Under the pieces are notes generated by a model. That model was given only the letters and a program-made list of their open reading frames with translations. It was not told the DNA's origin and searched no databases. The position numbers were made by a program, and so were the translations under genes. Below are positions 44,165 through 54,162 of a stretch of DNA of 64,000 bases, piece by piece (position 1 is the stretch's first letter; every line of letters begins with the position of its first letter). This stretch comes from Argyresthia goedartella (taxonomy: Eukaryota > Arthropoda > Insecta > Lepidoptera > Argyresthiidae): positions 18,570,715 through 18,634,714 of the forward strand of contig OX463829.1 in the NCBI GenBank assembly GCA_949825045.1, written 5' to 3'.

Positions 44165-45151
44165 GCCCAGCGCTTTGGCACGTGCGGCTCGGATATCTAA
44201 TGGCAGCTCGCATAGCCCTAGGGGTTATTTTGATAACGATCAGTCACTTACTAAACACGCATTTATTACGGTTAAGAGGCTCTTAGGTTATGCATTCTAG
44301 TGAGGTGAAGAAGGTTCTGATCTGGATTTGAAATTTGCACCGCCTAACTCACACGTATATAAATAATTGGGATATGGAGTTATGCCAGTTGCTGCTTTGT
44401 TAGCTGTACTTTAGAGCCAGTTGGAGCCATTAGATAGAACGATGAAGAATGTTGACGATTAAATTTACCGAATATAAGCCCACCTTTTAGGAAGGTGATG
44501 TGGTACTTAGTTTTTAAGGCATCATGTAAAAAATATTAGCCTTTTAAATCAAGGAAATACGTAACAGTGTTCCCTACTTATTTGCCTATGCACACTTTTC
44601 TGTAGAATAAATAAAATAACAACAGAATGTGCAAAAACATATTTATTCTGAAAAAAGCCGCAAATTTTACCAAGTGGCTTTTAACCCTGGTCATTGTTTT
44701 ACCCCGGAGCCGGAAATTAAAAAAATGCCTTCACAATGCGCCTCCTCGGAGGCGGTTTAGCCCCTAGTCAATTTTAAAATGGCGCCCACTGCAGAGAAGT
44801 TAGGTGAAGGTGCTATATAACCTTCACCATGACCTGGGGGCCATATTAAATATATTGGACTTTAGTTAATCCTTATCAGTAAAAATCACAATTATAATAT
44901 ACGCTTTCAGGGCCAGCACAAGCTGTATGTGCCCGTAAATTGCAACTCTGGCACTGAATCCAATCCAATCCTGTCGGAAGAATAACTTTTATATGTTGCA
45001 CAAAATATGCAGGTTGTATCTATGACTTCAGACATGGCTCTAATGTCCTTCAAAGATGAGCAAAACCGGAAAGGCCTCAGTTGGGTTTTGTTTCTTCAAT
45101 AAAGTGCCTGAACCATTCGGTAAACAAATTGGATCAAATCCAACCAGATGA
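44165..45151. other. Unassigned sequence
   Basis: No supported gene. A GC-rich spot at 44740-44800 (cgcctcctcggaggcg) contains a short perfect palindrome. Confidence 0.3.
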
Positions 45152-45221
45152 TCCCGGGGGCCATATAACATGTATGAACAGCATGTTTATTCTGGTCAAA
45201 CATGTTATATGGCTCCCGGGA
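45152..45221. repeat. Hairpin with ~24-bp arms
   Basis: tcccgggggccatataacat pairs with atgttatatggctcccggga with one mismatch. The loop is about 25-30 bases. Confidence 0.75.
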
Positions 45222-45931
45222 CCATACTAGGAGCAATATGTGTAGTCAAATTTTAAGTATGAAAGACAAATATTGTTGAAATGTTTTTCTATAGTTTCGT
45301 AAAAAATTCGATAGAAAAATGTTAAACTACATAATGTCCAAATCACCAAACGTCAAAGCTATACGTCCAGAAAAAAAAATTAGTTGTTTTTAAAGTTTAC
45401 CAGTTGCGTGTTTCGACTGGTTCGAATAACAAAAATACGTAATGCAATATAACGGATTTGTTGGTTTTAATTCAATAGCCATCACAAGACGCGATGCATG
45501 CAAATTATACTTGATAGCGACTTTCTAAATTATATATTTGTAAGGGGGCCAATATACCACATTAGCATCATTTCGTCTAAGTAATACAAAATCTGAACAT
45601 CTGAAACTCAAAACCTGCAGGTATGTTAGTGAAAATTCAGAATGTTTATTAATAATGCAACTCAGACAACAGGGTTTCTCAAACCCGTAAAACGTTATCA
45701 ATTCACAAACGAACCGCTCGCCCGGGTGAATGAACCACGCAACTCAAACCGACTACAAAGCCATAGGAGCAGTTCTTTTCTTAAAGCAACAAATAACAAT
45801 TGTACAAGATCGACTGGAAATTTTGGTAAAAACCTGAAATTCCTAACACGATTGCCGATTAAACCCTGTCAAATTGTAACTTGTGAACAAACAAAACGAA
45901 CATAGCGCCACGCCATTTACAAATAACAAAT
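45222..45931. other. Unassigned sequence
   Basis: No supported feature. An 87-codon frame at 45642 has no motif and unremarkable composition. Confidence 0.25.
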
Positions 45932-46102
45932 AAAAAGTTACAGGCACATACATTGCTTCTGACCCCACACAGGATAATCTGTGTCGTGGGAATTAAAAAC
46001 AGCGACGTCACACGCATATAAACATCAAAAACCTGTTTTTTTGTATCCCCAGCTGGTCTTCTCGCATGGTAGGCTGAGCCACAACCGCAACGCCATGTCG
46101 CC
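45932..46102 (-). mobile_element. tRNA-derived SINE, family A, minus strand
   Basis: The minus strand reads ggcgttgcggttgtggctca, cctaccatgcgagaagacca, then acaggtttttgatgtttata and a body ending in aagcaatgtatgtgcctgta. The B-box region is eroded. Confidence 0.75.
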
Positions 46103-46522
46103 TAAAACCGTACGGGGTGGCAAAATTATGGCCTTATCATTTAATACCAATATCTATTAATTTCAATCGCTTTTGAAAAATTGACGACGAATCATAACAT
46201 GCTGTCTTTTACTGCGACTTGGCTTGTTCATCATTTAATCATCATGTCTTTATCATGTAATTCTGACATAAAGAAATTGAAATGAAATCGCCAACCTAGT
46301 CAGCCCAACAATGAGGGAAGCAAAGCCACAAATTAACGATTAACTCCTAAAACTAAATTACAACACATCAAAATATCATCGAAATTACGCGATGATCAAG
46401 AACTTCATTACACAACAAGTAATATTTAGATATTTAAAATTATCTATTATTACCTTTTTTTATAAACACTACAGAACTTAAGTAATATACTTAGTATTCC
46501 ATGCGTAGACAAATATTTTATT

Positions 46523-46587
46523 ATTTTATTATTTTATTTCCATGCATATATTTATAGAATAAATATATGCATGGAAAATAATAAAAT
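46523..46587. repeat. Hairpin with ~29-bp arms
   Basis: ttccatgcatatatttat pairs with ataaatatatgcatggaa almost without loop, and the pairing continues through attttattatttta against taataaaat. Confidence 0.8.
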
Positions 46588-47841
46588 CTATATATTTTAC
46601 AATCTTCTTTTATGTGCTACTGCCGATCCCAGGCATTCAAAACAAAACTATTTTTTTGGCACCCACGGTACAGGTTCGCCTAGTATGGTTCCATAGATAA
46701 AATAATCAGCGTAACATCTTCACACTATCGCTTTATCTTTGTAATGTTTATGGTAAACCGATTTTGTATTATGATGTGTAACCAAATGTTTCATGTGTGA
46801 ATAATAAACTAAACTATTAAAATCGCCCGAAAAAAAATTATCGATCAGAACATCGCATAAACAAGCAAATTTCCAATAAAAGACAGCTTATGTCAGATAA
46901 CCGTATTGTGATTGGTATTTTTTTAAAAATCAACTGAAATTTCTAGATGTTAGATTTACATGATCTGGCTGCTGATTGGTAAATTTTTACAATACAATCG
47001 CAATTGAAAAATCGACCTACTAGAACACAATGGCCATGCTAAAAAAATACGTAATACTTTTAATTTTATTTTATGAAATTTATTTTAAGCAACTAATTTG
47101 AATATTTCCATTAATATATGTCTAATTTTTAAATAATTTTAAAAATAACACTCCTCGTGACTACACTCTTGGTTCACGTTGGTTGTTTCCGATTAAAAAA
47201 AAAACTATCACATCGATAGTTGTTTAAGTTCCGACTGACACCTGCGTTGTCGACTGACAGATAAACTTTTGATACTTAACAGTTTTACAGAACAGCAAAA
47301 GGAAATTTGAACAAACTACGCCGTAGAGCACAAATGAAGTACATTATGTATTTTACGGATAAATCAGTAATCATGTTTTTTCTTGATGGAATAACGAAAT
47401 TTTGTTAGGAACACGATTATCTCGAAATGGTTTTCTCAATTTGGTACCTTTGGATTGTTTTACACGGCTAATTATTTGACATATATCAGCTGACCTTTAT
47501 TGCGACTTGGCTTGTTGATGCGATTGGTCATTTTTTTATTGCGATTGATATCAGAATTACAGAAGCCAAATTTTCAACATTTTGCATGAAAGGGGGCTAT
47601 CCTACTGCCGCCGCAAAGGATTGTAACTTGTTGGTTTGTGAAACGCCCGCAGCATATGTGGAGAGCGATGCCGCCGCGGCAATTCGTCAGCATTGCGGTT
47701 AACCCGCGCCCGTCCGACGCTGCGTCAGGCCCCGGGCCTCGAACAAGGGGGTGCTTGTCATATGGGGCTGCCAGTACATGCATATACTATCTGCCAAATA
47801 ACGTGGCAAATTAGGTCATTCACATAGTACAGTATGTACAT
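46588..47841. other. Unassigned sequence with a GC-rich block
   Basis: The block at 47590-47770 is distinctly GC-rich but has no open frame with recognised motifs. The remainder is AT-rich. Confidence 0.3.
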
Positions 47842-48025
47842 CAAAATCCAATTTATCTATCGCTAATTCTGTCGCTTAGCATACAAACCCATCACAAAAC
47901 TGGTATCGCTAACGATCGTGGTACAGGACCTACGAGACAACTGGTACTACGAGATTTTAGCGCTGCCAGTTTGTGACAGGTTTGTATGCTAAGCGACAGA
48001 ATTAGCGATACATAATTGGATTTTG
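47842..48025. mobile_element. 184-bp MITE with ~70-bp TIRs
   Basis: caaaatccaatttatctatc, gctaattctgtcgcttagca and tacaaacc at the left are matched by ggtttgtatgctaagcgaca, gaattagcgatacataattg and gattttg at the right. The arms are nearly perfect except for small gaps. No target duplication could be fixed and the family is unknown. Confidence 0.75.
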
Positions 48026-48259
48026 TAGAACGCGGTGCGCATGTATGTGCCTTCAAAAAAAAGGTGGCCAAAGCAGCAAGATCACAAAAAATATCAAATG
48101 TTGAAGGTGTACGCAGTTTAAGCAGCCATTCCCCACAAATCGTATATTTAGTGCACATCACAATACACAGTACAAATCAAAGAAACAAAATGTACAATGG
48201 TAAGATTATGTATATATCTGTGGGTCCCGTGAAAAGGGGTACAACTCGTATTTCTTGAC

Positions 48260-49080
48260 TTTTCAGGAGAGCCAAAAAACGTTTTTTTTTCTTAAAAAAA
48301 AATCATAAAAGTTTTACTACTCAAGCTATTGATGCAACTGTTCCTGCAAATGAACAATAAAACAATTAGTCATCACTCGTTTAACAGATATGAGCTCTCG
48401 TATCTTGTTTTATGAAGCTATTCTATTTTAAAGTGACTTGAGTCGTTATTCACAATGTAAATTGATACGATATTTTTGTGAAAAAGGATCTAATTCAAGT
48501 TAAACCATTGTGCACCAAAATATTTGTATATTTTTGTTGGTGAAAAAAGGCTTTGTCAGAATTTTTTATATGCTGTCATTGAGTTGATTAAATAAAGGTA
48601 AGATCAAAGATGTAATCATTACTTTCAGTTGCTTCCGTTACACTATTATCTCTCTTCATAAAGTCAAGAAATGCAAGGATAAATAAGCCAAGAACAATTT
48701 TGGAGTTTTACCCTTATTCACAAATTTTTAAACCACAAACGGAATGTGAATAGTGCTATAACTCGCTAAAATAATGAAAGTGCTTTCAGAAAATTTTCAA
48801 AATTCCCCTCAATAACTGCAGTGGGTGGTAAAATAATCCATGACTAGTCATCACAATAGTTTCTGATGCTATTAAAGTAAAAACACTATAGGAATAAAGA
48901 GCATAGATATTAAAATTATATTTTTCCAGTATATTAGATACTTCAACTAGATAAATTCTCACTTTTCAGGTAGTTAACTACTTTCGACTGTTAAAAAAAC
49001 AAGTGAATTCGTGGTATAATCATATATTTATTATTAAACTTTGAAATTTTACTTTGTAATTGACAACAATACTGTATTTG
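48260..49080. other. Left subterminal, non-coding part of the transposon
   Basis: AT-rich with repeated inverted gtgaa/ttcac motifs (ttattcacaatg, ttttgtgaaaaagg, attgtgcaccaaaa, gttggtgaaaaaagg). No coding frame. This is the gene-downstream end of the transposon. Confidence 0.45.
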
Positions 49081-49084
49081 TATA

Positions 49085-49612
49085 AAAATACGAGATCACA
49101 AGGAATAAAATATGCTAAGGCAAACAATTCAAATACGAGATCACAATGAATAAAATCTGCTAAGGAAAACAATTATTCAAATAATTACTCTTATCACTAT
49201 TTATTAAACCTTTATTCATTCATTCATTCGCCTATTCTTTCATCATTATAATAATATTCTGAGTTGCTGCAGCTGCTGAAAATACGAGATAAGAATTAAT
49301 AAATTCTGCTAAGGAAACCATTCAAATAATTACTCTTATTATTATTTACTAAAACATTCATTCATTCATTCATTCATCCATTCTTCATTATTATAAAATC
49401 AATTATCGGTATAAAATTCTGAGTTAAACAGCTGCTGAAAATACGAGATCACAGTTATGAAAATCTGCTAAGGAAACAATTAAAATAATTACTTTTATCT
49501 ATATTTACTAAAATATTCATTCATTCATTCATTCATTCACTTATCTATCCATTCATTTATCATTATTATAAAATCAAACATCAGTATAATATTCTGAGTT
49601 AAACAGCTGCTC
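49085..49612. repeat. Tandem repeat array overlapping the transposase stop codon
   Basis: Units of about 150-160 bp share aatacgagat, tctgctaaggaaa, caaataattact, a cattcattcattcattc tract, ttattataaaatcaa and attctgagttaaacagctgc. The aatacgagat block occurs at 49087, 49132, 49281 and about 49439. The last block of the unit is the complement of the final transposase codons. One upstream copy, read on the minus strand, still encodes QLFNSEFYTDN followed by TGA, so the array grew by duplicating the gene's 3' end. Confidence 0.75.
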
Positions 49613-51079
49613 CTCCAAGTCTGGGTCAACGTTTTGAACTTGGCCAGAAGCGAGGAGATTTCTGTAAAAATCTCTGACACTTTCATCAATGAGATCAAGA
49701 AGAGACATGAGATCTTTCTTTTTCTCAGCCGAGATAGTTAGATAACCGCTGGTGTAGGACAAATCTTTCGAAATTGGCTGATTGTATGTTACTCTGAATC
49801 GCTTACAATCAAGAATATCAAAGTTATTGTCATCAATCAGATCTGCTTTATATTTCAGATTTGGAAAGGATTCATAGTTGTACCTCATCCATTTCACGTC
49901 TTTGAAATAGAACCTTTCCTGGTTGACATTTGACTTTCTTATGTTAAAGTAGTTTTTATTCAAGGACGAGAATTCAAAAAACATACTTTGGGTCATTTCA
50001 ACTACTTGAAATTTTTTTGATGTGGACCGCACCACTTGGTACCAGTCTCTTGGGTGATGGATTTGGCAATTTGTTTTGGACTTCGCTTTTTCAATTGCAG
50101 CATGAACGTTGTCACAATCCATTCGAGTGTGACCTGGGACCAAAAACTTATGGTCAATGTTTAGATGTGGGAATTCCTTTATAATCAATAAAAACATTGC
50201 CATAATGTGCGTGTTTTTGTTCTGTCCCGGACAACTATCGGAATAGCATATTAATTGTTGCACAGTCGTTGGCATAAACGTGTGTATAAAATGATATACA
50301 CAGGAAGCTACTTGGTTTGCACCTCTGGCTGTAATTGCTTCATGCCACATATAACAATATGCTTTCTTATTCGTTGAGTTGTAAATTGTCAAATTGTATG
50401 TGTACAGTTGTCTTTTGTAGAAGGTCGTTCCAGCTGTAAGGTTAGGGGTAGGCAAGCATTGTTGCAGGTCAAATGTGAGATGAAGCACTGTACCATTGGA
50501 ACAGCGGGATAAATTTTTGTCAGCAGTTTTCATGTCATATGCCCTTGCGGCTTCATTATGGTGGTCCCTTTGTAATAGCTTAAGCGCAAGCTTTTCTTCT
50601 TCACTCTTTGCTACATTAAGTTTTTGCAGCAATGTGTCACATTTGACACATGTATCCACTTTGGGAATTTTGAACGATATATTCTGGGCATCAAATATTT
50701 TTGCATAAGCCGTTTTATTGATATTGTTTTGTGTCTTATTTGCATAGTCTTTGTACATTGTATTCAAACACAAATCTTTAGACAAAAACTTTTTAGAGGT
50801 CTTGTTTCTGCCATAATGACTTTCATATGCCGGGTAAGATAAAATGTGTTGCTTTGCTTCTTCCAGCTTGTATGCTAGTATTTTATTTAATGGAGCGGTC
50901 GATCCCCTTGTGGATTCGCTGATTAAACCGCTATTTTCCTCTTTTTGCATTTTTTTTGCCACTACTTGAAAAAACTTGTTAGACTCATCCAGGGTTTTCA
51001 GAAGACAACCTTTGCAGATCTCATGGGTTTCGTTTGCGTAGGTTAATTCATATTTATTTGCAAATTGTCTATTTTTTTT
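49574..51079 (-). CDS. Transposase-like protein, exon 2 downstream of a frameshift (catalytic part)
   Basis: This part encodes about the last 500 residues. It includes YANETHEICKGCLLKTLDES, then VDTCVKCDTLLQKL with a following DHHNEAA, a plausible Cys/His zinc site. The core has three acidic positions on likely strands: LHLTFDLQQ (Asp), LICYSDSCPGQNKN (Asp) and MDCDNVHAAIEKA (Glu). In the joined reading these are about residues 633, 710 and 759, consistent with an RNase H-fold DDE transposase. I recall the SD-CPGQNKN-type motif from a large family of uncharacterised insect proteins, some under a DUF name. The first Met in this part (50962) is probably not the true start, because coding similarity continues upstream to the A8 tract. 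The stop at 49574 lies inside the tandem array. Confidence 0.75.
   Translation of the reverse strand, partial: KKNRQFANKYELTYANETHEICKGCLLKTLDESNKFFQVVAKKMQKEENSGLISESTRGSTAPLNKILAYKLEEAKQHILSYPAYESHYGRNKTSKKFLSKDLCLNTMYKDYANKTQNNINKTAYAKIFDAQNISFKIPKVDTCVKCDTLLQKLNVAKSEEEKLALKLLQRDHHNEAARAYDMKTADKNLSRCSNGTVLHLTFDLQQCLPTPNLTAGTTFYKRQLYTYNLTIYNSTNKKAYCYMWHEAITARGANQVASCVYHFIHTFMPTTVQQLICYSDSCPGQNKNTHIMAMFLLIIKEFPHLNIDHKFLVPGHTRMDCDNVHAAIEKAKSKTNCQIHHPRDWYQVVRSTSKKFQVVEMTQSMFFEFSSLNKNYFNIRKSNVNQERFYFKDVKWMRYNYESFPNLKYKADLIDDNNFDILDCKRFRVTYNQPISKDLSYTSGYLTISAEKKKDLMSLLDLIDESVRDFYRNLLASGQVQNVDPDLEEQLFNSEYYTDV
51072..51079 (-). other. A8 homopolymer frameshift in the transposase gene
   Basis: The minus strand reads ccgg, eight A, tagacaatttg. 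The upstream frame ends 30 bases later in TAA, while the frame carrying ICKGCLLKTL is open from this tract onward. One base is missing for the two to be continuous. It is either a real inactivating deletion or a sequencing or assembly error at a homopolymer. Confidence 0.7.
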
Positions 51080-52220
51080 CCGGTTGTTTGAAGTTTGGAT
51101 GTCTTTTTCGGTTCAATTTTTACAAAACGAGACGCATATTGGAATCTCTCGTTGTATGAACCCAAACTCCAATAATAATTAAAAACTGTTTGTCGATATT
51201 GTTCCGTAATTCGTTCCGAACAGTTTCTCCTACATTCATTCAAAGGTTTCATTTTTCTTGGCGCTTTGTGATTGTCTGATTTAGTTGTATACGCTAATCC
51301 TGTATTTCTTAAATCACGTCTGTCTTTTCTATCCTGTCTTCTTTCTTTCGTTGATTTTCGTGGTTTCCTTTTCTTTTCACAAGTAAATCCTTCTCTATCC
51401 CAAAACTCATCTGTAGTTATATTGTGGTTATTATCATGGCATCCCAAGCTGCCCGGTTCATGTTCATGTTGAATTAATTCTTCTACATTTTCTTGTATAT
51501 CCTCAAATATGACTTCTTGTATGTTTTGTTGTACTGCAGGTGGTTCGTTTTCAATAGCATCGAAATTAATCTCATTTGTCACGGGAATTTTTATTTGGGA
51601 ACGGCTGTTTTTTAACCCCGGTTGCTTCTCTTTTGGTAAGTTATGCAAGTCTACGTGTACAGTGACAGATCGCTGCAGTATGTCTTCATTACTATCACTA
51701 GAGTTATTTAATATGCTCTGATCTTGGTGATTCCGATCGAGTAACTCTGCAGCAAGCACCGACGACGGCCCCAAAAACATAAGCTGGTAATTTTCGATGT
51801 CTGGAGAACCACTTATATGTACTGGTTTTGATCTCTTAGAATATGCGTCATTGTCGGAGGATGAACTTGTTTTTTCTTCATCACTATCAGGAATGTATTC
51901 TTCAGAAGACGTTCCCGAGAAATCAGTTACAGATCGATGCATCACGTCTTTATTACTGTTACTAGAGTCATTTGATATGCTCATGTCTTGGTGAGTGCGA
52001 TTGAGTACCTCTGTAGCAGCTGTAGCAAGCACTGAAGGAGATCCTGACAACATCTGGTCATTTTGGATGCCTGGAGAAACACTTTTACGTACAGGTTTTG
52101 AATTTGTGTCATTATCAGATGATGAAAACATGATTATATCTTCGTCACTATCAGAAATGCAATCTTTTGCAGATGTTACTGAGATGTCACTTGTTTTTTT
52201 GATATCTTGATGGCTTGCCT
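51080..52220 (-). CDS. Transposase-like protein, exon 2 upstream part (acidic repeats and Cys/basic region)
   Basis: Begins at an acceptor (T-rich tract then CAG) at 52221-52223; the first bases AG complete a Glu codon with exon 1. About residues 49-245 are acidic and Ser-rich and contain an 88-residue unit (52131-51868), a second diverged unit (from 51867) and the end of a third (SDISVTSAKDCISDSDED) before them. Recurrent words are HQD, SNDSSNSN, RSVT and DSDE. A basic segment follows (CEKKRKPRKSTKERRQDRKD), then MKPLNECRRNCSERITEQYR and FNYYWSLGSYNERFQYASRF, conserved N-terminal hallmarks of the same insect family as I recall it. The low-complexity part is probably disordered; the basic part may bind DNA or direct nuclear import. 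The frame breaks at the A8 tract (51072-51079). Confidence 0.75.
51650..52220 (-). repeat. Coding tandem repeat of ~88 residues in the transposase
   Basis: Unit 1 runs from FSSSDNDTN to PDSDEEKT, unit 2 from SSSSDNDAY through NHQDQSILNNSSDSNED to RSVTV. A partial earlier unit (HQDIKKTSDISVTSAKD to SDSDEDII) joins exon 1 to unit 1. Substitutions are spread across codons, so it is not a fresh duplication. Confidence 0.7.
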
Positions 52221-52842
52221 CTGAAAAAAAAAGGATTGTAAGGATTGTAAAGCGCTGTAAGTGGTCGTAATTGTCGTCAATTAAACAGTAACTATTGTTT
52301 TATTTTATTATATACCAGTGAGAATCAAATTAATGTTAAACCTTCTATTCTATGAACATAACGATTTGTTTTCTTATTTATTTAGATTGCACAGAATCTT
52401 CGGATCTTGAGCAATGATAATAGCCAGCGATCGGAAAAAAGGATGTTATTATTATTTTTGACTTGATCAAGAAATCCGATTCGGGGAGGCAGTCGGCCTT
52501 CACGTCCTTCCCGAGTAGTGCTAACGAGCGAAAAATTATCGTCATCATCTCAAGACATTAATTTATAGGTTCTTAAATGAGAACCTAACACTTGAGACTG
52601 ACAAAATAAACCTCAAAAGGACGCCATTAATATAAAAGAAAAAGAAGAAGAAAAATCCGATTCAGACTTGGCTTCCTTTTTGAAGAATAGTTATATTGGC
52701 TCCCGAATTTTCCTTCCCCGACCAGAATTGCAAATCACAGTGTAGTAAATTAGTAATACGTGGGTAAAACGTAGGTATGTTCCGTAAATCAGCGTAGTTT
52801 CAACCAGATGTCCCACATTCACAGAAATAAACTCGTTCCTAC
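52221..52842 (-). other. Intron of the transposase gene (622 bp)
   Basis: Minus-strand donor GTAGGA after ...CCTGAAG and acceptor CAG after a T-rich tract. Splicing gives GAAG+AG, which reads Glu-Glu and keeps the frame into exon 2. The intron is AT-rich, with no recognised insertion. Confidence 0.7.
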
Positions 52843-52987
52843 CTTCAGGTAAGTCTACATTTTGTGCACCAGCAAAACTTCTAAGATTTACTTCTCGCAC
52901 ATCTAATCTAGTATTTTCTTCGAGCTTCTTATTCCCCCTGTTTTCCTCAAGAATTTGAAGAATCCTAGCTGCTCTTGACCTCCTCAT
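52843..52987 (-). CDS. Transposase-like protein, exon 1
   Basis: It encodes 48 residues plus one base, starting MRRSRAARILQILEENRGNK and ending QNVDLPE. The length (145 bases) leaves phase 1, which the acceptor at 52221 completes exactly. A short first exon beginning M-R--R--RIL fits what I recall for this family. Just before the ATG, tttttttagc offers an acceptor, so a further 5' untranslated exon may exist upstream. The other open frame across the exon and intron boundary is explained by read-through. Confidence 0.7.
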
Positions 52988-53599
52988 GCTAAAAAAAATA
53001 TAAGAAACAAAAGTGTGATGCGCGTTTGTTACACATTTTTCATGGAACATACACTTTACAGAACACATAATAATACATTTGATTGTTGTTTTATTTTACA
53101 CTAGACTGTAGTCGCTGCAAAACGTGCCCGCAATTTTCAGTTTGACAAGGGGTTTTTTATCTTTTGGTAGTGTACATATGTTATGTATGTATCAGTGGCG
53201 AGTGTTCGAACGTGCTTATAGCACAGCTTACCGTATGCCCCCAGCCATATAATCTTCATCTAGGTAGGTAATACAAACAATAAGTACACGACTACTAAAT
53301 AAATAGGTACATATACCGCGCGTACCGAAATGCGCACGCACAATACTCACACACATACCTATAAAAATCTAGCCTAGTACAGTCTCATCTCGGAAAATGT
53401 CCTTTATGTTAACTTTATTGCAAAATAGCATAACTGTCTAGTCTAAATAAAGATACCTACTTTAACTAGCTAATGGCCTGAGTTTTTGAGTATTTTGCAT
53501 GCCCTATAGGAAAATTCTTTGCTTGCCATTGTAAAGGCTTAGAATACATATAGTGATAACGGTTATTTAAGTTGTCAACTTACTTACTTGAAACGAGAT

Positions 53600-53720
53600 A
53601 AAATTGTGTCACGGGAGCTCCGCGATGACGTGTAGGTGCCCGTTGTCACTAGAGGAACTGAGACGCGTCCGCGCAGTGTTTGCGTGGTGGGAAAACCCCC
53701 CGCATCCCATTCACACCCCC
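53600..53720 (-). promoter_or_regulatory. GC-rich block upstream of the transposase, possible promoter region
   Basis: A CpG-containing island (gacgtgtaggtgcccgttgt, gagacgcgtccgcgcagtgt) about 620-730 bp upstream of the exon 1 ATG, in otherwise AT-rich transposon sequence. No TATA box or initiator could be fixed. Only its position and composition suggest a promoter. Confidence 0.25.
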
Positions 53721-53729
53721 AAACCGTTC

Positions 53730-54040
53730 AAGTTATCCCAATTTGCACGAAAATTAGGAAGAAATTTTTGTGCACAGTATCATAACTGAAGTTAAGCTTA
53801 TTTACACGAATAGAAAAACAAAAAAAATGTGTTTAAAGATTTAACAGCAGTTATATCCATGTTCACCAAAATAATCGAGTGATTTTTTGGTGCACTAAGA
53901 CATAACTCTACTTATATCTATGTTCACGAAAAAATAGTGTGTTTTTTTTGGTTCACTTATGCTTAACTGTAGTTAAATCCATAAACACGTATTTTTTTCA
54001 TTTTTTCTAAAATATAACTCGACTTGTGTCGATATACCCC
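53730..54040. repeat. Subterminal tandem repeats, ~60-bp period
   Basis: Units begin ataactgaagtt (53782), ttaacagcagtt (53841), ataactctactt (53902), ttaactgtagtt (53963) and ataactcgactt (54014). Each full unit continues with a ccatgttcac or similar segment and an A/T-rich block that ends in gtgcac or gttcac. The array lies just inside the right TIR. Confidence 0.65.
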
Positions 54041-54162
54041 AATTTTATCTTTGAGCTACGTGAAAACGGGTCAGACCATTCGATAGAGAAAAAAAAATGC
54101 TACAAGATGCAAAATAATTTTCGATTTAAGTCGACTTGTACCCCTTTTCACTGGAGACACAG

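Larger units (their letters stand above)
48218..54162 (-). mobile_element. 5.9-kb autonomous-type DNA transposon, unassigned superfamily
   Basis: The left terminus CTGTGGGTCCCGTGAAAAGG and the inverted right terminus CTGTGTCTCCAGTGAAAAGG continue as GGTACAA-TCG, giving about 31-bp TIRs with four mismatches. ATAT lies directly outside each end (48214-48217 and 54163-54166), a probable 4-bp target duplication. The single minus-strand gene has two exons and about 930 codons. Subterminal repeats (53730-54040) and gtgaa/ttcac-rich sequence near the left end could be transposase-binding sites. A 4-bp AT-rich duplication is what I recall for the Sola superfamily, so that is one candidate, but I cannot assign it from sequence alone. 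Confidence 0.75.

Noticed and set aside
45642..45905. 87-codon open frame as a gene
   Set aside because: No recognised motif, no splice context, average composition for non-coding DNA here.
47574..47783. GC-rich minus-strand frame as a host exon
   Set aside because: Biased composition alone opens the frame; no recognisable protein features.
49085..49612. CRISPR-like array
   Set aside because: The units are 150-160 bp, diverged, contain microsatellites and copy a gene end. There are no short identical repeats with unique spacers, and the DNA is eukaryotic.
50496..52210. Plus-strand open frames across the transposon gene
   Set aside because: They are antisense to the transposase exons, short, and lack motifs; the minus-strand coding explains them.
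52846..52855. Perfect plus-strand splice donor (caggtaagt) inside exon 1
   Set aside because: No plus-strand coding leads into it; it is the chance complement of the minus-strand codons LTY-type region next to the real donor.
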